From positions 61,151,340 through 61,215,339 of the forward strand of contig CM055101.1 in the NCBI GenBank assembly GCA_029204225.1: a stretch of DNA of 64,000 nucleotides. Reading direction: 5' to 3'. Numbering within the stretch: the first letter of the stretch is position 1; every line of letters starts with the position of its first letter. Of the stretch, positions 36,401-44,156 are shown piece by piece. The translations under genes and the position numbers were made by a program. The notes beneath the pieces were generated by a model. It was not told where the DNA came from and searched no databases. It saw nothing but the letters and a program-made list of their open reading frames with translations. The stretch is from Diphasiastrum complanatum (taxonomy: Eukaryota > Streptophyta > Lycopodiopsida > Lycopodiales > Lycopodiaceae).

Positions 36401-37992
36401 CTAAACCAGAAACTAAAAAAATCCCAAAAAAAAAAATCGCAAACTCTAAATCTCGACGACCACAAGCAACTTGACCACTAAACTCGAAAAACAAAACACA
36501 AAACAACAAACATCAAACAACAAACAACAAACACTGAACCCTGCAGATTTTTTGAAATCCTAAAAAAATACACAAAAAAACCCTAACTCTAGCCTACGTA
36601 GTGGGAATCCCAAAAAACTACAAGAACTTGAGAAAAGAAACAACGAACGGGTTCAGACACTTGTATACATACTAAAAGAAACTAAACACACAAACAAGTA
36701 TCCTAATCTGATGCCTACAGCCCATTCTATGCCCATCAAATTAGAACACTTAAGAAAAAAAGATGTTGCAGCTGATCACACTGACATACCCAAACAATGA
36801 TGACAGAAAAAGCACATTATAAAACCACGGACCCCAGATTCCAACTCACATGCTTGACAAATGAGCAATGGATGGCGTTCACACAATTTGACTCACACAT
36901 TCCTTCATTCAACTGGATCTTTCCACACCCTAGTGTAGCATTTAAGAAACCATAATCAAAATGTGCATTAAATGTTCTCACCAAGCTTTACCTTTAGCAC
37001 AAATCATATTATTTAAATAATCTTAAGAGTGACCTACGCACTTGCTCTCTTCTAAGTTCTAACAAACTTCAACACTACCTTTATGCAATTCTACTGATTG
37101 TGTAGAGTGTAGTTTCTCACTTCATGCTTTGAAATGTACAATTCCTAGCAACATCCTAGCTTTTGTTATCCATGACACGTTCTCTTTTCGAGACCTTGCA
37201 TTGGACTCTTGCTTGGGGATTTTTTTTATTGTTGACCCACTTTGGGCTTTACTATCAATGCAGACCTCAAGGTTGCTTGTGCTTGTATTCAGGTGTCCTT
37301 GACTTCTTGTGAGTGGTTCCAAGATTATACACCATTGTCATCTGGGAGACCTGAGTATGATGTCGAACATGCATACAGGTAAGTTGCTGAACAGTTATCA
37401 TAAATTAGCTACAAGGACTTTTTTCCCCCCATTGTTAGGTTCTTTGTTCATCTTAGCTGTATCTCTGAATGATTCTTCAGAATAGGTGATTATATTATGT
37501 CACTATGAGTCTGCCACTATGAGTCTGCTGAATAGAAGCTGATAAAATGCTGTTTAATAAAGTCTCCACTTGAGCCAAATCCTCCAACATGCTTGACGAC
37601 TTGACGAGCATCATTCTTATGATGGTTTTCAGTTGAGGCTCAAAGATGGCAGTTTCTGTCTTTTAAATAAGAAAAAAATGCAACACTGAAGAAATCACTT
37701 ATGATACCATAATGAAGTCAAATCTTAGGCCTCAGATCTTTCTTTGGATCACTCAATGAAAATATTGGAATATCATTTGACTTGACATTTAAGTACTGTT
37801 GGTGCATGATACAGGTATATTAAGAAGAAGTTTGAAGACGTATATGCCCAAAATACTCCTCAGTCGAGTGTCGAGAAAGTGTTTAAAATATACAAGACAA
37901 CAGCGTTAGATCCTGAGCTTGTCAAAGAAACTTTTGAACTTGTGGATAAGACACTCACTATAAGGAGGCTAAAAGAAGCCGACTATTTGTAA
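2452..37992 (+). CDS. GPA1: Heterotrimeric G-protein alpha subunit, 3' eleven exons (5' partial)
   Basis: Eleven plus-strand exons with GT-AG borders and compatible phases encode about 338 residues of a plant G-alpha: 2452-2489, 2608-2697, 2824-2898, 5649-5762, 5900-6001, 7328-7383, 19889-20011, 20151-20244, 20785-20844, 37293-37378 and 37815-37992. All five G boxes are intact: GAGESGKST (P-loop), RVKTTG (switch I, with the ADP-ribosylatable/catalytic Arg and the Mg-binding Thr), DVGGQ (switch II, catalytic Gln), NKFD and TTALD. The protein binds and slowly hydrolyses GTP at the plasma membrane and partners G-beta/gamma. About 45 N-terminal residues, including the lipidation site, are missing and must lie upstream of the window. 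Oddities: the loop between IEFSP and EVYRL is about four residues shorter than I recall in Arabidopsis and rice, and the protein ends ADYL. Two introns exceed 12 kb and are filled with transposons. No stop or frameshift is seen in the exons, so the gene is probably functional. Confidence 0.95.
2608..2697 (+). CDS. GPA1: G-alpha exon: start of helical domain
   Basis: A 90-bp exon, frame-preserving, acceptor aaacag, donor gtgagc. It encodes IKVLYKDG...[12 protein letters not shown], the conserved alpha-1 end and first helical-domain helix of plant G-alpha. Confidence 0.93.
2824..2898 (+). CDS. GPA1: G-alpha exon: helical domain
   Basis: A 75-bp exon, acceptor ccgcag, donor gtaaag, starting [10 protein letters not shown]. 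This is the variable part of the all-helical domain. Confidence 0.88.
2899..5648. other. G-alpha intron, about 2.75 kb
   Basis: No reliable gene. Short open frames here have no recognisable domains. Around 2990-3240 there are several GGGC...TTTATG-type words that recur near 63860-64000, suggesting a dispersed repeat whose limits I cannot set. Confidence 0.6.
5649..5762 (+). CDS. GPA1: G-alpha exon: helical domain
   Basis: A 114-bp exon, acceptor tgttag, donor gtgagc. It encodes [10 protein letters not shown]...[15 protein letters not shown]; the LAQEI..(L/V)WKDPAIQ block is highly conserved in plant G-alpha. Confidence 0.93.
5900..6001 (+). CDS. GPA1: G-alpha exon: helical domain end
   Basis: A 102-bp exon, acceptor ttgcag, donor gtataa, encoding [22 protein letters not shown] ending PNYMPTK. 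It matches the ELQ(V/I)PDCT.YF(M/L)EN block of GPA1. Confidence 0.93.
6221..6697. mobile_element. Candidate hAT-type MITE in a G-alpha intron
   Basis: The ends are inverted copies of an AATGTTTC(A/G) word, with further GTTTC/GAAAC subterminal words inside. The flanks are GATTGTTA (6213-6220) and GATTATTA (6698-6705), an 8-bp target duplication with one mismatch. No coding capacity. The exact ends are less certain than for the other MITEs here. Confidence 0.5.
7328..7383 (+). CDS. GPA1: G-alpha exon: switch I
   Basis: A 56-bp exon, acceptor ttgcag, donor gtattt. It encodes [18 protein letters not shown] plus two bases of a Ser codon completed across the 12.5-kb intron. It contains the catalytic Arg and switch I Thr. 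Confidence 0.94.
7384..8012. other. Start of the 12.5-kb G-alpha intron, unassigned
   Basis: Overlapping open frames occur on both strands at 7450-7845 but none shows a domain I can name. Ends in GTACATAC (8005-8012), the left target duplication of the next element. Confidence 0.5.
8013..8671. mobile_element. Pack-hAT: small hAT element carrying host gene fragments
   Basis: The left end starts CTTAGAAACACGTTCCG and the right end, reverse-complemented, starts CATAGTTTCCCGTTCCG, giving imperfect terminal inverted repeats. The 8-bp flank GTACATAC is exact on both sides (8005-8012 and 8672-8679), the hAT signature. The left end closely resembles the left end of the hAT transposase relic at 34742, CTTAGAAACCCGTTCC, so that family is the likely source of transposase. 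The interior holds an ABC-transporter exon on the minus strand and an open frame on the plus strand (8098-8304, after an AG acceptor-like site). Confidence 0.78.
8334..8610 (-). pseudogene. Captured ABCB (P-glycoprotein) transporter exon
   Basis: A 277-bp minus-strand exon bounded by a good acceptor (ttctgcag) and donor (gtaagc). It is open throughout and reads as the linker between nucleotide-binding domain 1 and transmembrane domain 2 of plant ABCB transporters: a basic Ser-rich stretch ([16 protein letters not shown]), then [21 protein letters not shown], matching the RLA.LNKPE..VLLLGS signature. No neighbouring ABCB exon is convincing, and it sits inside hAT ends, so it is a transduplicated fragment rather than a nested gene. 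The ABCB call rests on recognition of the linker motif only. Confidence 0.6.
8672..10936. other. Unassigned intron sequence
   Basis: Between the Pack-hAT and the hAT relic. Minus-strand open frames at 9095-9535 have no named domain; a stretch [15 protein letters not shown] is faintly like an ABC transporter but too weak to call. Around 10405-10520 there are GATTCAAATCGA-type words resembling hAT subterminal repeats. Confidence 0.45.
9664..10170. repeat. Diverged direct repeat pair
   Basis: Copies at about 9664-9832 and 9998-10170 share GACTAG.GTTATGCTAGG, the phrase TCTA(A/G)GACTTGGGGTTAAG and GCTAGAATGGACATGC in the same order. They are clearly diverged, so the duplication is old. No coding content recognised. 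Confidence 0.7.
10937..11768 (-). pseudogene. hAT transposase C-terminal relic
   Basis: Reading the minus strand across several frames near 11300-11420 gives the hAT dimerisation block: [19 protein letters not shown], followed by [14 protein letters not shown]. An acidic tail follows ([17 protein letters not shown]...). Stops and frame changes interrupt it. It is a third hAT lineage, distinct in sequence from the elements at 25708 and 34742. Confidence 0.6.
11947..12229. other. Unassigned sequence between hAT relic and Copia
   Basis: No recognised feature. The boundary between the hAT relic and the Copia long terminal repeat to the right lies somewhere in this interval. Confidence 0.4.
12230..12835 (-). 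mobile_element. Probable 3' LTR of the minus-strand Copia element
   Basis: It follows the end of the RNase H coding region on the minus strand after a purine-rich AAGGGAGAG tract. It is non-coding with long T-rich runs, as expected for an LTR. I could not find a second copy in the window, so the limits are approximate. Confidence 0.45.
12836..13906 (-). pseudogene. Copia reverse transcriptase/RNase H, broken
   Basis: Minus-strand reading gives the Copia RT palm and RNase [15 protein letters not shown], then [12 protein letters not shown] where the family has YVDD(M/L)[12 protein letters not shown], then [19 protein letters not shown] and the RNase H motifs ([11 protein letters not shown], ...[14 protein letters not shown]). 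There are frameshifts at about 13324 and 13020, and the YVDD catalytic box reads YIDG, so the enzyme is dead. The region 13907-14236 continues into the integrase-RT linker. The remainder of the element lies at 17251-18705, separated by the nested insertion. Confidence 0.85.
14237..14405 (+). repeat. Truncated 5' LTR of nested Copia
   Basis: Matches the first ~165 bp of the right LTR (16162 onward) with few differences, then leaves it abruptly near 14400 at the internal deletion junction. Confidence 0.85.
14406..16154 (+). pseudogene. Copia RT-RNase H, multiple stops
   Basis: In one mostly continuous frame: [32 protein letters not shown] (RT start), [15 protein letters not shown] (first catalytic Asp region), [24 protein letters not shown] (the catalytic box, intact), [12 protein letters not shown], then RNase H with [25 protein letters not shown] and [10 protein letters not shown]. 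Several stops interrupt it, for example near 14782 and 15161. It ends with a stop at 16154, just before a purine tract TTAAGGAGGAG and the 3' LTR. Confidence 0.9.
16162..17250 (+). repeat. Complete 3' LTR of nested Copia (1089 bp)
   Basis: Begins TGTTGG immediately after the polypurine tract and ends GACA before the AGATC duplication. Confidence 0.85.
17256..18705 (-). pseudogene. Minus-strand Copia gag, protease and pre-integrase region, broken
   Basis: Continuation of the old Copia element. From the right, a gag start [11 protein letters not shown] near 18705, gag pieces such as [16 protein letters not shown], and [25 protein letters not shown] at 18288. A degraded zinc-knuckle region follows, then a protease/pre-integrase stretch ending in [19 protein letters not shown] and [13 protein letters not shown] (17273-17491), the Copia GAG-pre-integrase signature. 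Many stops. No primer-binding site or 5' LTR was recognised to the right. Confidence 0.8.
18706..19888. other. End of the 12.5-kb G-alpha intron, unassigned
   Basis: May hold the 5' LTR of the minus Copia near 18720-18990, but no paired copy is seen. The remainder shows nothing recognisable up to the acceptor gttgctag. Confidence 0.5.
19889..20011 (+). CDS. GPA1: G-alpha exon: switch II
   Basis: A 123-bp exon, acceptor gctag, donor gtaagt. It encodes [20 protein letters not shown], continuing [20 protein letters not shown]. It carries the G3 box and catalytic Gln. The PLGKKE loop is short relative to the PVGENK..GGE form I recall in angiosperms. Confidence 0.95.
20151..20244 (+). CDS. GPA1: G-alpha exon: alpha-3 region
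   Basis: A 94-bp exon, acceptor aatcag, donor gtgagc. It encodes [20 protein letters not shown] then [11 protein letters not shown], near-identical to other plant G-alpha proteins. Confidence 0.95.
20272..20681. mobile_element. hAT MITE in the intron between two G-alpha exons
   Basis: 410 bp with an exact 8-bp target duplication ATTTACTT (20264-20271 and 20682-20689). The left end is CATAGTTACCAGGGAAC; the right end reverse-complemented is CATAGTTGGCAGGGAA. The interior is rich in GTTCCC/GGGAAC words in both orientations, the usual subterminal repeats. Non-coding. The CATAGTT end matches the hAT family of the 25708-30904 element. Confidence 0.9.
20785..20844 (+). CDS. GPA1: G-alpha exon: NKFD box
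   Basis: A 60-bp exon, acceptor tgtgcag, donor gtaagt. It encodes [20 protein letters not shown] with the guanine-specificity NKxD motif. It is followed by a 16.4-kb intron. Confidence 0.95.
21006..21057. repeat. (GT)n microsatellite
   Basis: About 26 GT units, interrupted only at the start. Confidence 0.97.
21109..21874. repeat. Tandem duplication, 2 x 383 bp
   Basis: The unit 21109-21491 is followed at once by 21492-21874. The two copies look identical along their length, including the same 85-codon open frame in each (21184 and 21567). Such identity implies a very recent duplication or an assembly error. The open frame shows no domain and lies in an intron, so I do not call it a gene. 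Confidence 0.93.
21875..23588. other. Unassigned intron sequence
   Basis: No gene recognised. Around 22660-22960 and 23150-23215 there are GGGGAAA/TTTCCC words that may be remains of a MITE, but no paired ends or target duplication could be set. Ends in GTTAGGGC, the left target copy of the next element. Confidence 0.5.
23589..24076. mobile_element. hAT MITE
   Basis: 488 bp, flanked by exact 8-bp copies GTTAGGGC (23581-23588 and 24077-24084). The ends are CAATGATACCCATTCC and, reverse-complemented, CATAATTCCTAAG. The interior has many GTTC(C/T) and GGAACG words in both orientations. Non-coding. Confidence 0.88.
24136..25013. mobile_element. hAT-family element A, first of three in series
   Basis: Starts CATGGTTGCCCAGAAATG and ends TGCATCTATG. 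Flanks are GTTTGAAC (24128-24135) and GTTTGAAG (25014-25021), one mismatch in 8. Subterminal AGAAATGC words recur at both ends. Its right subterminal part (GGACCATCCTG...TACCCATATTG) is also found near the right end of the coding element at about 30690-30775. Non-coding. Confidence 0.72.
25022..25698. mobile_element. hAT-family element B, second of three in series
   Basis: Starts CATAGATGCAGTACGATTC immediately after the target copy GTTTGAAG and ends GATTCGCTGCAACTATA just before CTTTGAAC. Both ends carry GCGATTCGCGAATCG-type words. Its left part is the inverted counterpart of the right end of the 25708-30904 element. The G to A change in the last base and one extra A before the next target copy suggest later mutation. 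Confidence 0.7.
26672..30013 (+). pseudogene. hAT transposase: BED zinc finger, DUF659, hAT dimerisation domain
   Basis: Six exons with GT-AG borders: 26672-27669, 27762-28107, 28205-28611, 28710-28878, 28988-29325 and 29444-30013. The first has a BED finger ([16 protein letters not shown]) and a Gly/Ser/His-rich repeat. The second and third have the DUF659 transposase core ([32 protein letters not shown]). The fifth has the dimerisation block (WWCIHG..., [14 protein letters not shown]). The last is acidic, ending in RGG-like Arg-Gly runs. Defects: an in-frame TGA at 27371-27373 in the first exon, and a frame change in the fourth exon (the second frame reads [18 protein letters not shown]). 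At the C-terminus another frame remains open to 30210, rich in RG then SSSDSS. Otherwise well preserved, so inactivated recently. Confidence 0.85.
30382..30469. repeat. (GA)n microsatellite inside the hAT element
   Basis: About 44 GA units 3' of the transposase gene. Confidence 0.97.
31153..31496. mobile_element. hAT MITE related to the 25708 element
   Basis: Starts CATAGATGCACCAGCGATTC and ends AATTCGCTGCAACTGTG, with GCGATTCGCGAAT words inside and the GGCAATATGGGTATCAG phrase shared with elements A and B. The flanks TCCTAGAG (31142-31149, three bases from the start) and TCCTAGAC (31497-31504) are an imperfect 8-bp duplication. Confidence 0.7.
31505..32052. other. Unassigned intron sequence
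   Basis: Nothing recognised. Confidence 0.5.
32053..34612. pseudogene. Degenerate LTR-retrotransposon remnants
   Basis: TTATCAGAGCTTT near 32600 is one mismatch from the initiator-Met tRNA primer-binding site and follows a 550-bp non-coding stretch that could be an LTR (start about 32053, TGTTAGGCCCC). Gag-like frames follow on the plus strand (33452-33758: [13 protein letters not shown]...). At 34498-34612 the minus strand shows a gypsy RNase H scrap ([19 protein letters not shown]). The mixed orientation means at least two relics. No intact ORF. Confidence 0.45.
34742..36392 (-). pseudogene. Second hAT transposase, truncated and broken
   Basis: Minus strand from a start at about 36392: BED finger ([21 protein letters not shown]), a Ser/Thr/Pro-rich linker, an [12 protein letters not shown] motif, then DUF659 ([59 protein letters not shown]). 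The gene stops at 34858, well before the dimerisation domain, and runs straight into an end CTTAGAAACCCGTTCC at 34742, which is an internal deletion. There are stops near 35520 and at about 35288. The second is TAG where the paralogue at 27762-28107 has Gln. The right end of the element was not found. Confidence 0.83.
36510..37292. other. End of the 16.4-kb G-alpha intron, unassigned
   Basis: A/C-rich sequence with no recognised gene or element. Ends in the acceptor tattcag. Confidence 0.5.
37293..37378 (+). CDS. GPA1: G-alpha exon: after the NKFD box
   Basis: An 86-bp exon, acceptor tattcag, donor gtaagt, encoding [18 protein letters not shown] then [16 protein letters not shown] is diagnostic of plant G-alpha. 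The Arg codon is split with the last exon. Confidence 0.95.
37815..37992 (+). CDS. GPA1: G-alpha last exon
   Basis: A 178-bp exon after acceptor atacag, ending with TAA at 37990-37992. It encodes the KKKFED helix, [20 protein letters not shown] (G5 box TTALD) and the C-terminal receptor-facing helix ending EADYL. Confidence 0.95.
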
Positions 37993-40790
37993 TTCCTTTG
38001 GCACATTGTTTTTCTCCGGAAAAACAATTATCATATGTTGCCGGCATAGGAGAGTTTTCAATCCTGTCGTGATAGTGATCTTATTGTGAATCTCTATTTT
38101 GCCCTTCTGACATATCCATTGCAGCATCGCAGAATTGTAGTTGTCAGGAACAACTTGTTGAACATATTGGAAATTCAAAGGGTAATAACAGAAAAGTTTA
38201 CTATGTAACGTAGTAGTGTAAGCACATATAGCTTAATACATCAGTAGCAACTATCATGAATAAATTTGTGGGTAGTGGTATGACCTTGCTTACTAAACGG
38301 GTCTGGTTGATTTGATTGTATCCATCTCAATTGCTAAAATTGGCAAGCATGATTGAAATGGCAATGACCAAAATTATGAGGTTAAGCTTTCAGCGAAAAT
38401 TTATGGCTACCAACCATTGGCATTTTCTTGTAAGGATTACTGTGTACAATTTTTGAAAAACATAGTAGTACTTCAACTAATGTATCTGCCCATATGAAAA
38501 GTAGATAATGTTTTGAACATTCTGGTATAGATGGCACCAAGATCAAGATTGCATTATAGATATTAATAATTCCTTATAAGATTAATCTGAAAATTTAAAA
38601 TATGGTCAGAGTATTTGGTGTAGTCATGATGGGGTCACAGCTAAAATTATTGGAGAATAGTCTGAAATTTGTTGTTTCCTAGTGGACCCCCACACCGTTG
38701 CACTTATCTGGAGCCCACTTAACTGAAGCGATGGGATCTCTTGGGCACCCATTTCAGAGGAACAAATCTTTGTAGTCTTGCATGTTATTTTGGTGGATTT
38801 TATTCGCTCCCAAACTAGCGAAACTTGGAACCAATGTTTGACACAAGAACATCTTTCTTGGGTCTATGCATAGACCAACATAGGTTTTTGCAACCTATCC
38901 ATCACAATGCAGTCTAACACATGGGTAGATAAATCGTGATTACAATCCATGACTCTTGTTGGCTAGCCTTTTTGCTCACGCTCATCTGATTGTTCTTCCT
39001 TTAACACGGTCCTGTTTTCCTAGATCTCTTGTGTACCTTCAATATGTTAATTGTCAATGCCATCGACTTCTATCATTGCTACAATAATTGTAGCTAAATT
39101 GTAGCTAGATGCTTGGATATTTTAGTTTGGGCACTTATCTCGCCAAGAAGCTTTAAAGATTCTAGAGCCTACATGGTGATTATTGCTATTGATTCTACTT
39201 TTTCTTGGTCCCTACACTGATGTGAGGTATACTCTGCCTTAGAGATGCTCCCAAGGCTTGCTTACGGTATTCCATCCATAAGGTTTTTTATGCCAGTTGC
39301 TATTCTTCTATGTGGTATAGGCGATATTCAAACTATCTTTTGTTTTATAAGGTTTATTTTTTTATTGCCCGTTATATTTACAATCTTTCCCATCTCATTA
39401 TGACTGATGCACAAACTAGTAGTATGCTAGTTGAGAATTTCTTATCTCAATTTTTTGAGTTCGATCCCACTCATCACACTTATAGAAAAAAGAAGACCAA
39501 AATTACAATTACAATTGTCTCCTTACAGCTTGCTTACATTTTTTTTTATGGAATCATTTTATATATCCTTGCAAACTGCTTAAAGCTGTAATTTTTTGGT
39601 ACTTGAATTTGCCATTATAATACCCCTGTCCACTTGTCTTGATATATAGTATATGGAGACTATTAATTTTGGCCTTCTTCCCAAACAAATTTTCAGGTTG
39701 ACATTCTTGGTCTACAGGTCATCGCTTTTTCTACAGGCAGTCCATAAATAAGGCATTTGAAGGCTTTGAAATATTCAACTCTTCGTGCATTCAAATTTTG
39801 AATTTGTGCCTTGGATATGAATGTCACATTGTCATTCACGAGTTAGGGAAAAAAAGTCAACTACAGGATTATTGGGTGAGTTAGATTTTTTAGGTGTACC
39901 ACATGATTTAAGTTGGACAATTTGATGTGTCGTGTTATATGGATCATGCTTGCTAATTGGCAAGTTGTCATTAATTTTAGCATGGCCCTTTGATTTAACA
40001 CTTCCAATTAAGCTCAATCATTGAGCTTTTCTAGAATTTCAAAGACACTCTAAAATGCTCATCATGCTCCATTAGGAGGGAATACATTATCTCAACCAAA
40101 ATATATCGATGTATGACTAAATTAGGACCTTATGACTCGAGATTATGGTACATGGATTCAATTGTATCCTAGAATTCATGTCAATCTTACTTTCCTAAGT
40201 TTACTTTACAGAGAGATGCTAGCATTCCATACCACGAACACCTATTGCACACTCCAATCTAAGTGCAACTATAGGTAAAACTTACACTAACCAAGTTCAA
40301 GATAAGAAAATATTGTGATCAACAATACTTCATTTTTCATCAATCACGTATAATGGAAATACTAGACAGTTCATCTTGGAAAGACTCCAAACAATAGAGA
40401 GATTTTGACAATAGATGAAAAATCTCAATTTGTTCATGGATGAGACCTCATAGATTATCAGAGTATAGTAATGAAACTCTCTATGATTTATCTGAGAATG
40501 AGACTAGATGACTTTGGATTTAATTATGGTCATATTGATCTAATTGATCAGAGCTCTTATAACTCTCAAATCCATAATGCTAATTGTGACAGATTTTAAT
40601 GACTAAAAATGGTTATTTTATCGAGTTTTAGACAATCTTGTGACTATCATAAGATTATCAAATGAATTTTGTTTCTCTCGAAAGAAGTAACCATTGATTA
40701 ATGACTTTTTATAAAAGTACAATAAAAGCTCAAATGCACATAAGTTTTGGGAGATGACAAAGTCGCCATTCCCAAATTCCCTCCTATACC
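37993..40790. other. Intergenic sequence 3' of G-alpha
   Basis: Contains the G-alpha 3' UTR at its start. No polyadenylation site could be assigned with confidence. No other gene or element recognised. Confidence 0.5.
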
Positions 40791-40799
40791 TTTCAAGCC

Positions 40800-41914
40800 A
40801 AATGATCCAAGAGTAATTATTCTAATGCATTGCCAAAACTTATTAATTTGAGTATCATAAAAAATAATGTCATGAAATAACAACTCTGTCTGATCGAATC
40901 TCCTAAATCTGGTATGGAAAATGAAGAGATTAGCAACTGACTTCCAAAGAGAAGCATAGCAATGGAAAAAAAAGGCGAGCCACATCCTTGTCTACTAATT
41001 TGCATTTTGAACATACATGCATCACATCTCCTCTATAATGAGCACGAACAAGAAAAGAAAGCTATAGAATTCTAAGAGAGAAGACGTTAAGTTTGCTAGT
41101 TTTAATTTTGTGAGTGCGCCTAAATTTGGCTTTCCAAATGTGGGGTGGGTCAAAGAGAACCCATTTAGAATTGAACTAAGAAAAAATGAAATTCGGTTAT
41201 TTGGTGTCAGCAAAAACAGAAGAATAGGAGATTTTCCCAGATTTATCGGCCTTAAGGAGCCAATAACTATCCCGGTCAGATGAGGAAGTGGTCAAAGGCC
41301 CAAGGTCGATAAAGTTGGTTTCACGAGCGGAGAGACCAAAGTCAAATCTGAGGCGAGAAAGACTAAGGGAATAAATGGAATTCATAATATAATCCCATGT
41401 AACAAGGCCCTTGCGTGAAAGGTTACAACAAAGTTTGTTTTCAATCAAAGCAAGAGGTTTGGAATTGATAGTGATCGCTTAAGAGAACCATAATGATTCC
41501 AAAGGGGAGATAGAATTGCCACTAGTCCAAAAAGTGAGATCGTGCGTGGAGAGGAGAACTCTATAGATAGACTTGAAAAGAGGGGGAAGAGAGACAGAGA
41601 ATGATAGAGCAAGTAAATTCTAGGAAGTAGGATTGAGAGCCGTTATCAAGAATAGAAAGAAGGGGGGGGGGGATGGAGGTCATCAGAAGAGTGAGGTTGG
41701 GAGAAATTGGAGTGGATTCGTCTGTAAAGAAGAGAGAGAGTTGTAAAGAGATCAAGAAAACCAAGACCACCAAGTTTCTTAGGAGCAATACTGATATCCC
41801 AGTTGAGAGCTCTTTTCCCTTTAAATTGTTGCAGTTTGGCTCTAATTCCAATTTGCAAAGCAAGGTTTTAAATGATAAAGCCTTTGTTGATGTGTTTGTA
41901 TTAGAAGTTAACAT
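40800..41914 (-). pseudogene. LINE (non-LTR retrotransposon) 3' relic
   Basis: Minus strand: LNWDISIAPKKLGGLGFLDL (41646-41858) is the post-RT motif of plant L1-type LINEs. It is followed downstream by DSYWLLKADKSGKISYSSVF and a zinc-binding zf-RVT-like stretch (CSKCKLVDKDVARLFF). Frames change at least four times. No poly-A tail or target duplication could be set. Confidence 0.7.
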
Positions 41915-42472
41915 GTCCGTAATATTATCATTGCATTCACATCTATTAGAATAGTCTTCATCTATCTCTATATTCTTGTCGGGATAAATAGTCTTCTAAA
42001 CATCATGTATATGTCTCTTTGGTAGAGGCTTAACTGGTCGGGTAAGCTTCCCTTTGTTGCTCATGGACGAAGGAGAATTTATAGCAGTTTGATCCATGTC
42101 TTTGGTTTTAATCTCAAAACGTAATACACTACCCTTATGGTTTTAGGGAGTGCACCCTCAATGTTCAAGATGTTGCCTTAAAGGCCTAGGGCCGACTTCT
42201 CATGGGCTCAAAATGTGATTTATGCCCTTCATTTTAGGGGTATTAGGTTTCTTGAACTACGTAAGATAGGGCTCGTGAGAGAGGTGTCCGACAATAAGGC
42301 CAATACTCATATGATTTCATGCTCATCATTTATTATCGACGATTAGCGTGCATGCATGACAAGGTCGTAAAACAATTGTGGTATTCGACTAGCTTTCAGT
42401 GTTGACTAGTTTTGCTCTGATCAGCGATGGTCAAAATGCGGGACATGAAAATATCTCTACTAGTCAAGGTTA

Positions 42473-42920
42473 AGTGCTTGTCAAATACTATATGAGGCTC
42501 TTTTTTGCGTATCAAGTGCTTGTGGGGTGCAAATTATACACACTGCTCTATTTGATGAGCGACGATATTTCGCAGATCGTCGGGCCTAGGTATTTCGCTA
42601 GACAATTTCGACGACTAATGTGACACTTAGCCCAAAGTGGCGTATTTCGGCCATGTTTGGTAGACTGCTCGCTCTTGTGTTTCAAAGAGGTCAGGTTTTA
42701 TTGACTCAAGCATTCACAAAACATTTCATTTCCAAATACAATATCCACGTTCCTTGAAACTAGATGGATAAAGCAAGAGTTAACTTAGCTTTCAAACTCG
42801 AGAAATTATGACTACGAACAAGCACTTTTCCTACCATAAGCATTGAGCAGAAAAACCATCACAATAATCAGCTAGCACATAACTAGATTTCATATACTAG
42901 AATGCGATATGATGCGATAA
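42473..42920 (+). repeat. Direct repeat copy 1 (pair with 49317-49748)
   Basis: Shares in order TCAAATACTATATG, GCGTATCAAGTGCTT, GGGTGCAAATTATAC, TTTGATGAGCGACGATATTTC, AAACATTTCATTTCCAAATACA and GAATGCGAT with the second copy, same orientation, with scattered differences. The pair lies about 6.8 kb apart and brackets the histone-like gene cluster. It does not start or end with clear TG...CA. Confidence 0.85.
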
Positions 42921-44156
42921 TATGTGGCATTTCTTATAAGGTCTTTTTCTAGTTTGAAACTCTTCTAATGAAGTAGAAACAGACTTTCTTTGACTTCATG
43001 TACTCATGGAAGTTGATACTTCCCATTTTGGTATGGGGGCTCATTAACAAATGCAAGGGTGATTGTACGGTCCCTCTTTGATGGTGCACTCATTGGGGTA
43101 TAGCCTTGGAGATCAACTCCTACTAATCTTGGATAGGTGGTATTTCTCATGTTGTATTTGACCTCCCATGTGCATTTTCCAACTTATGTGTTACCACTGC
43201 ACTCTGCCTTCCCCGTCCTCGGAATTTACACATAAACCATTGTTGTTAATTTCCATTTTCTTGATCCTATCCCATAATTTGCCGGTGTTCTTGTCGAGCT
43301 ATTTCCCATTGTCGGTTTTTCTTGTTTGAATTGTCTTTTTCGTGACTTCCAGGACTTATCATGCCATCGATGTGTGTGTGCATGCATCATAGATCCTGGA
43401 TCAATTTCAGAGAGGTATGATTGACCAGATCTATGTGAGATCATAAATCCATCGGTATCGTAATCTCATAGCCAAGTCCATGACTTAGGATCTCTGTTGC
43501 ACCTCGTTCTCAATCATGTTCAATCTTGTTAACCTATCATTCACATGCCGATCGTAACATTGTGGTATCTCTCAAATTCTAAGTTTTGATCATAATGGAT
43601 CTACATGAAAACCTTAGGTGTAAGCTGTTGGCATCTTTTGATAGAATCTTAACTGTATGGTCTGCTAAGTGATGTCCACCATGATTGGAAGCTAAATCTT
43701 GAGCTAGAAGAGATCTAAGACCATTTGAGATTGCCTACTAATAAGATCCAATCAAGTACTGGGAGGAAAGATGTCGAATCGATCTTAATCTCACAAATTT
43801 TTGTCGATCCAATCAAGCATCATCGATATGAAATTTTTTCTTTTCTTTTCCAGTGCTTTACCCATGGGCAATAAAGTCACTCCCCTCCCCGCTGCAATGT
43901 TTTCATTCTCCAACATGCTCCTATGTCACACTCATGTCTACAAGACTAGAACCAGATGATGCCCAATGGACTTGAGAGTATATGCAAAATGCACGGATAT
44001 GGATGGAACCATTCAAGCTTGCAACAAATGTTTCAAACATACTGTGTGGGTGCAATGATGGTGGGTGCAAATGATTTTGACTACCGAATCAACTGATTCT
44101 TGCACTTCAAAAAGAGTTAGTGCATATATGATCAACTTTCATTTCTAGGAATACCT
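42921..44156. other. Unassigned sequence
   Basis: No gene or element recognised between the repeat copy and the next open frame. Confidence 0.5.
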
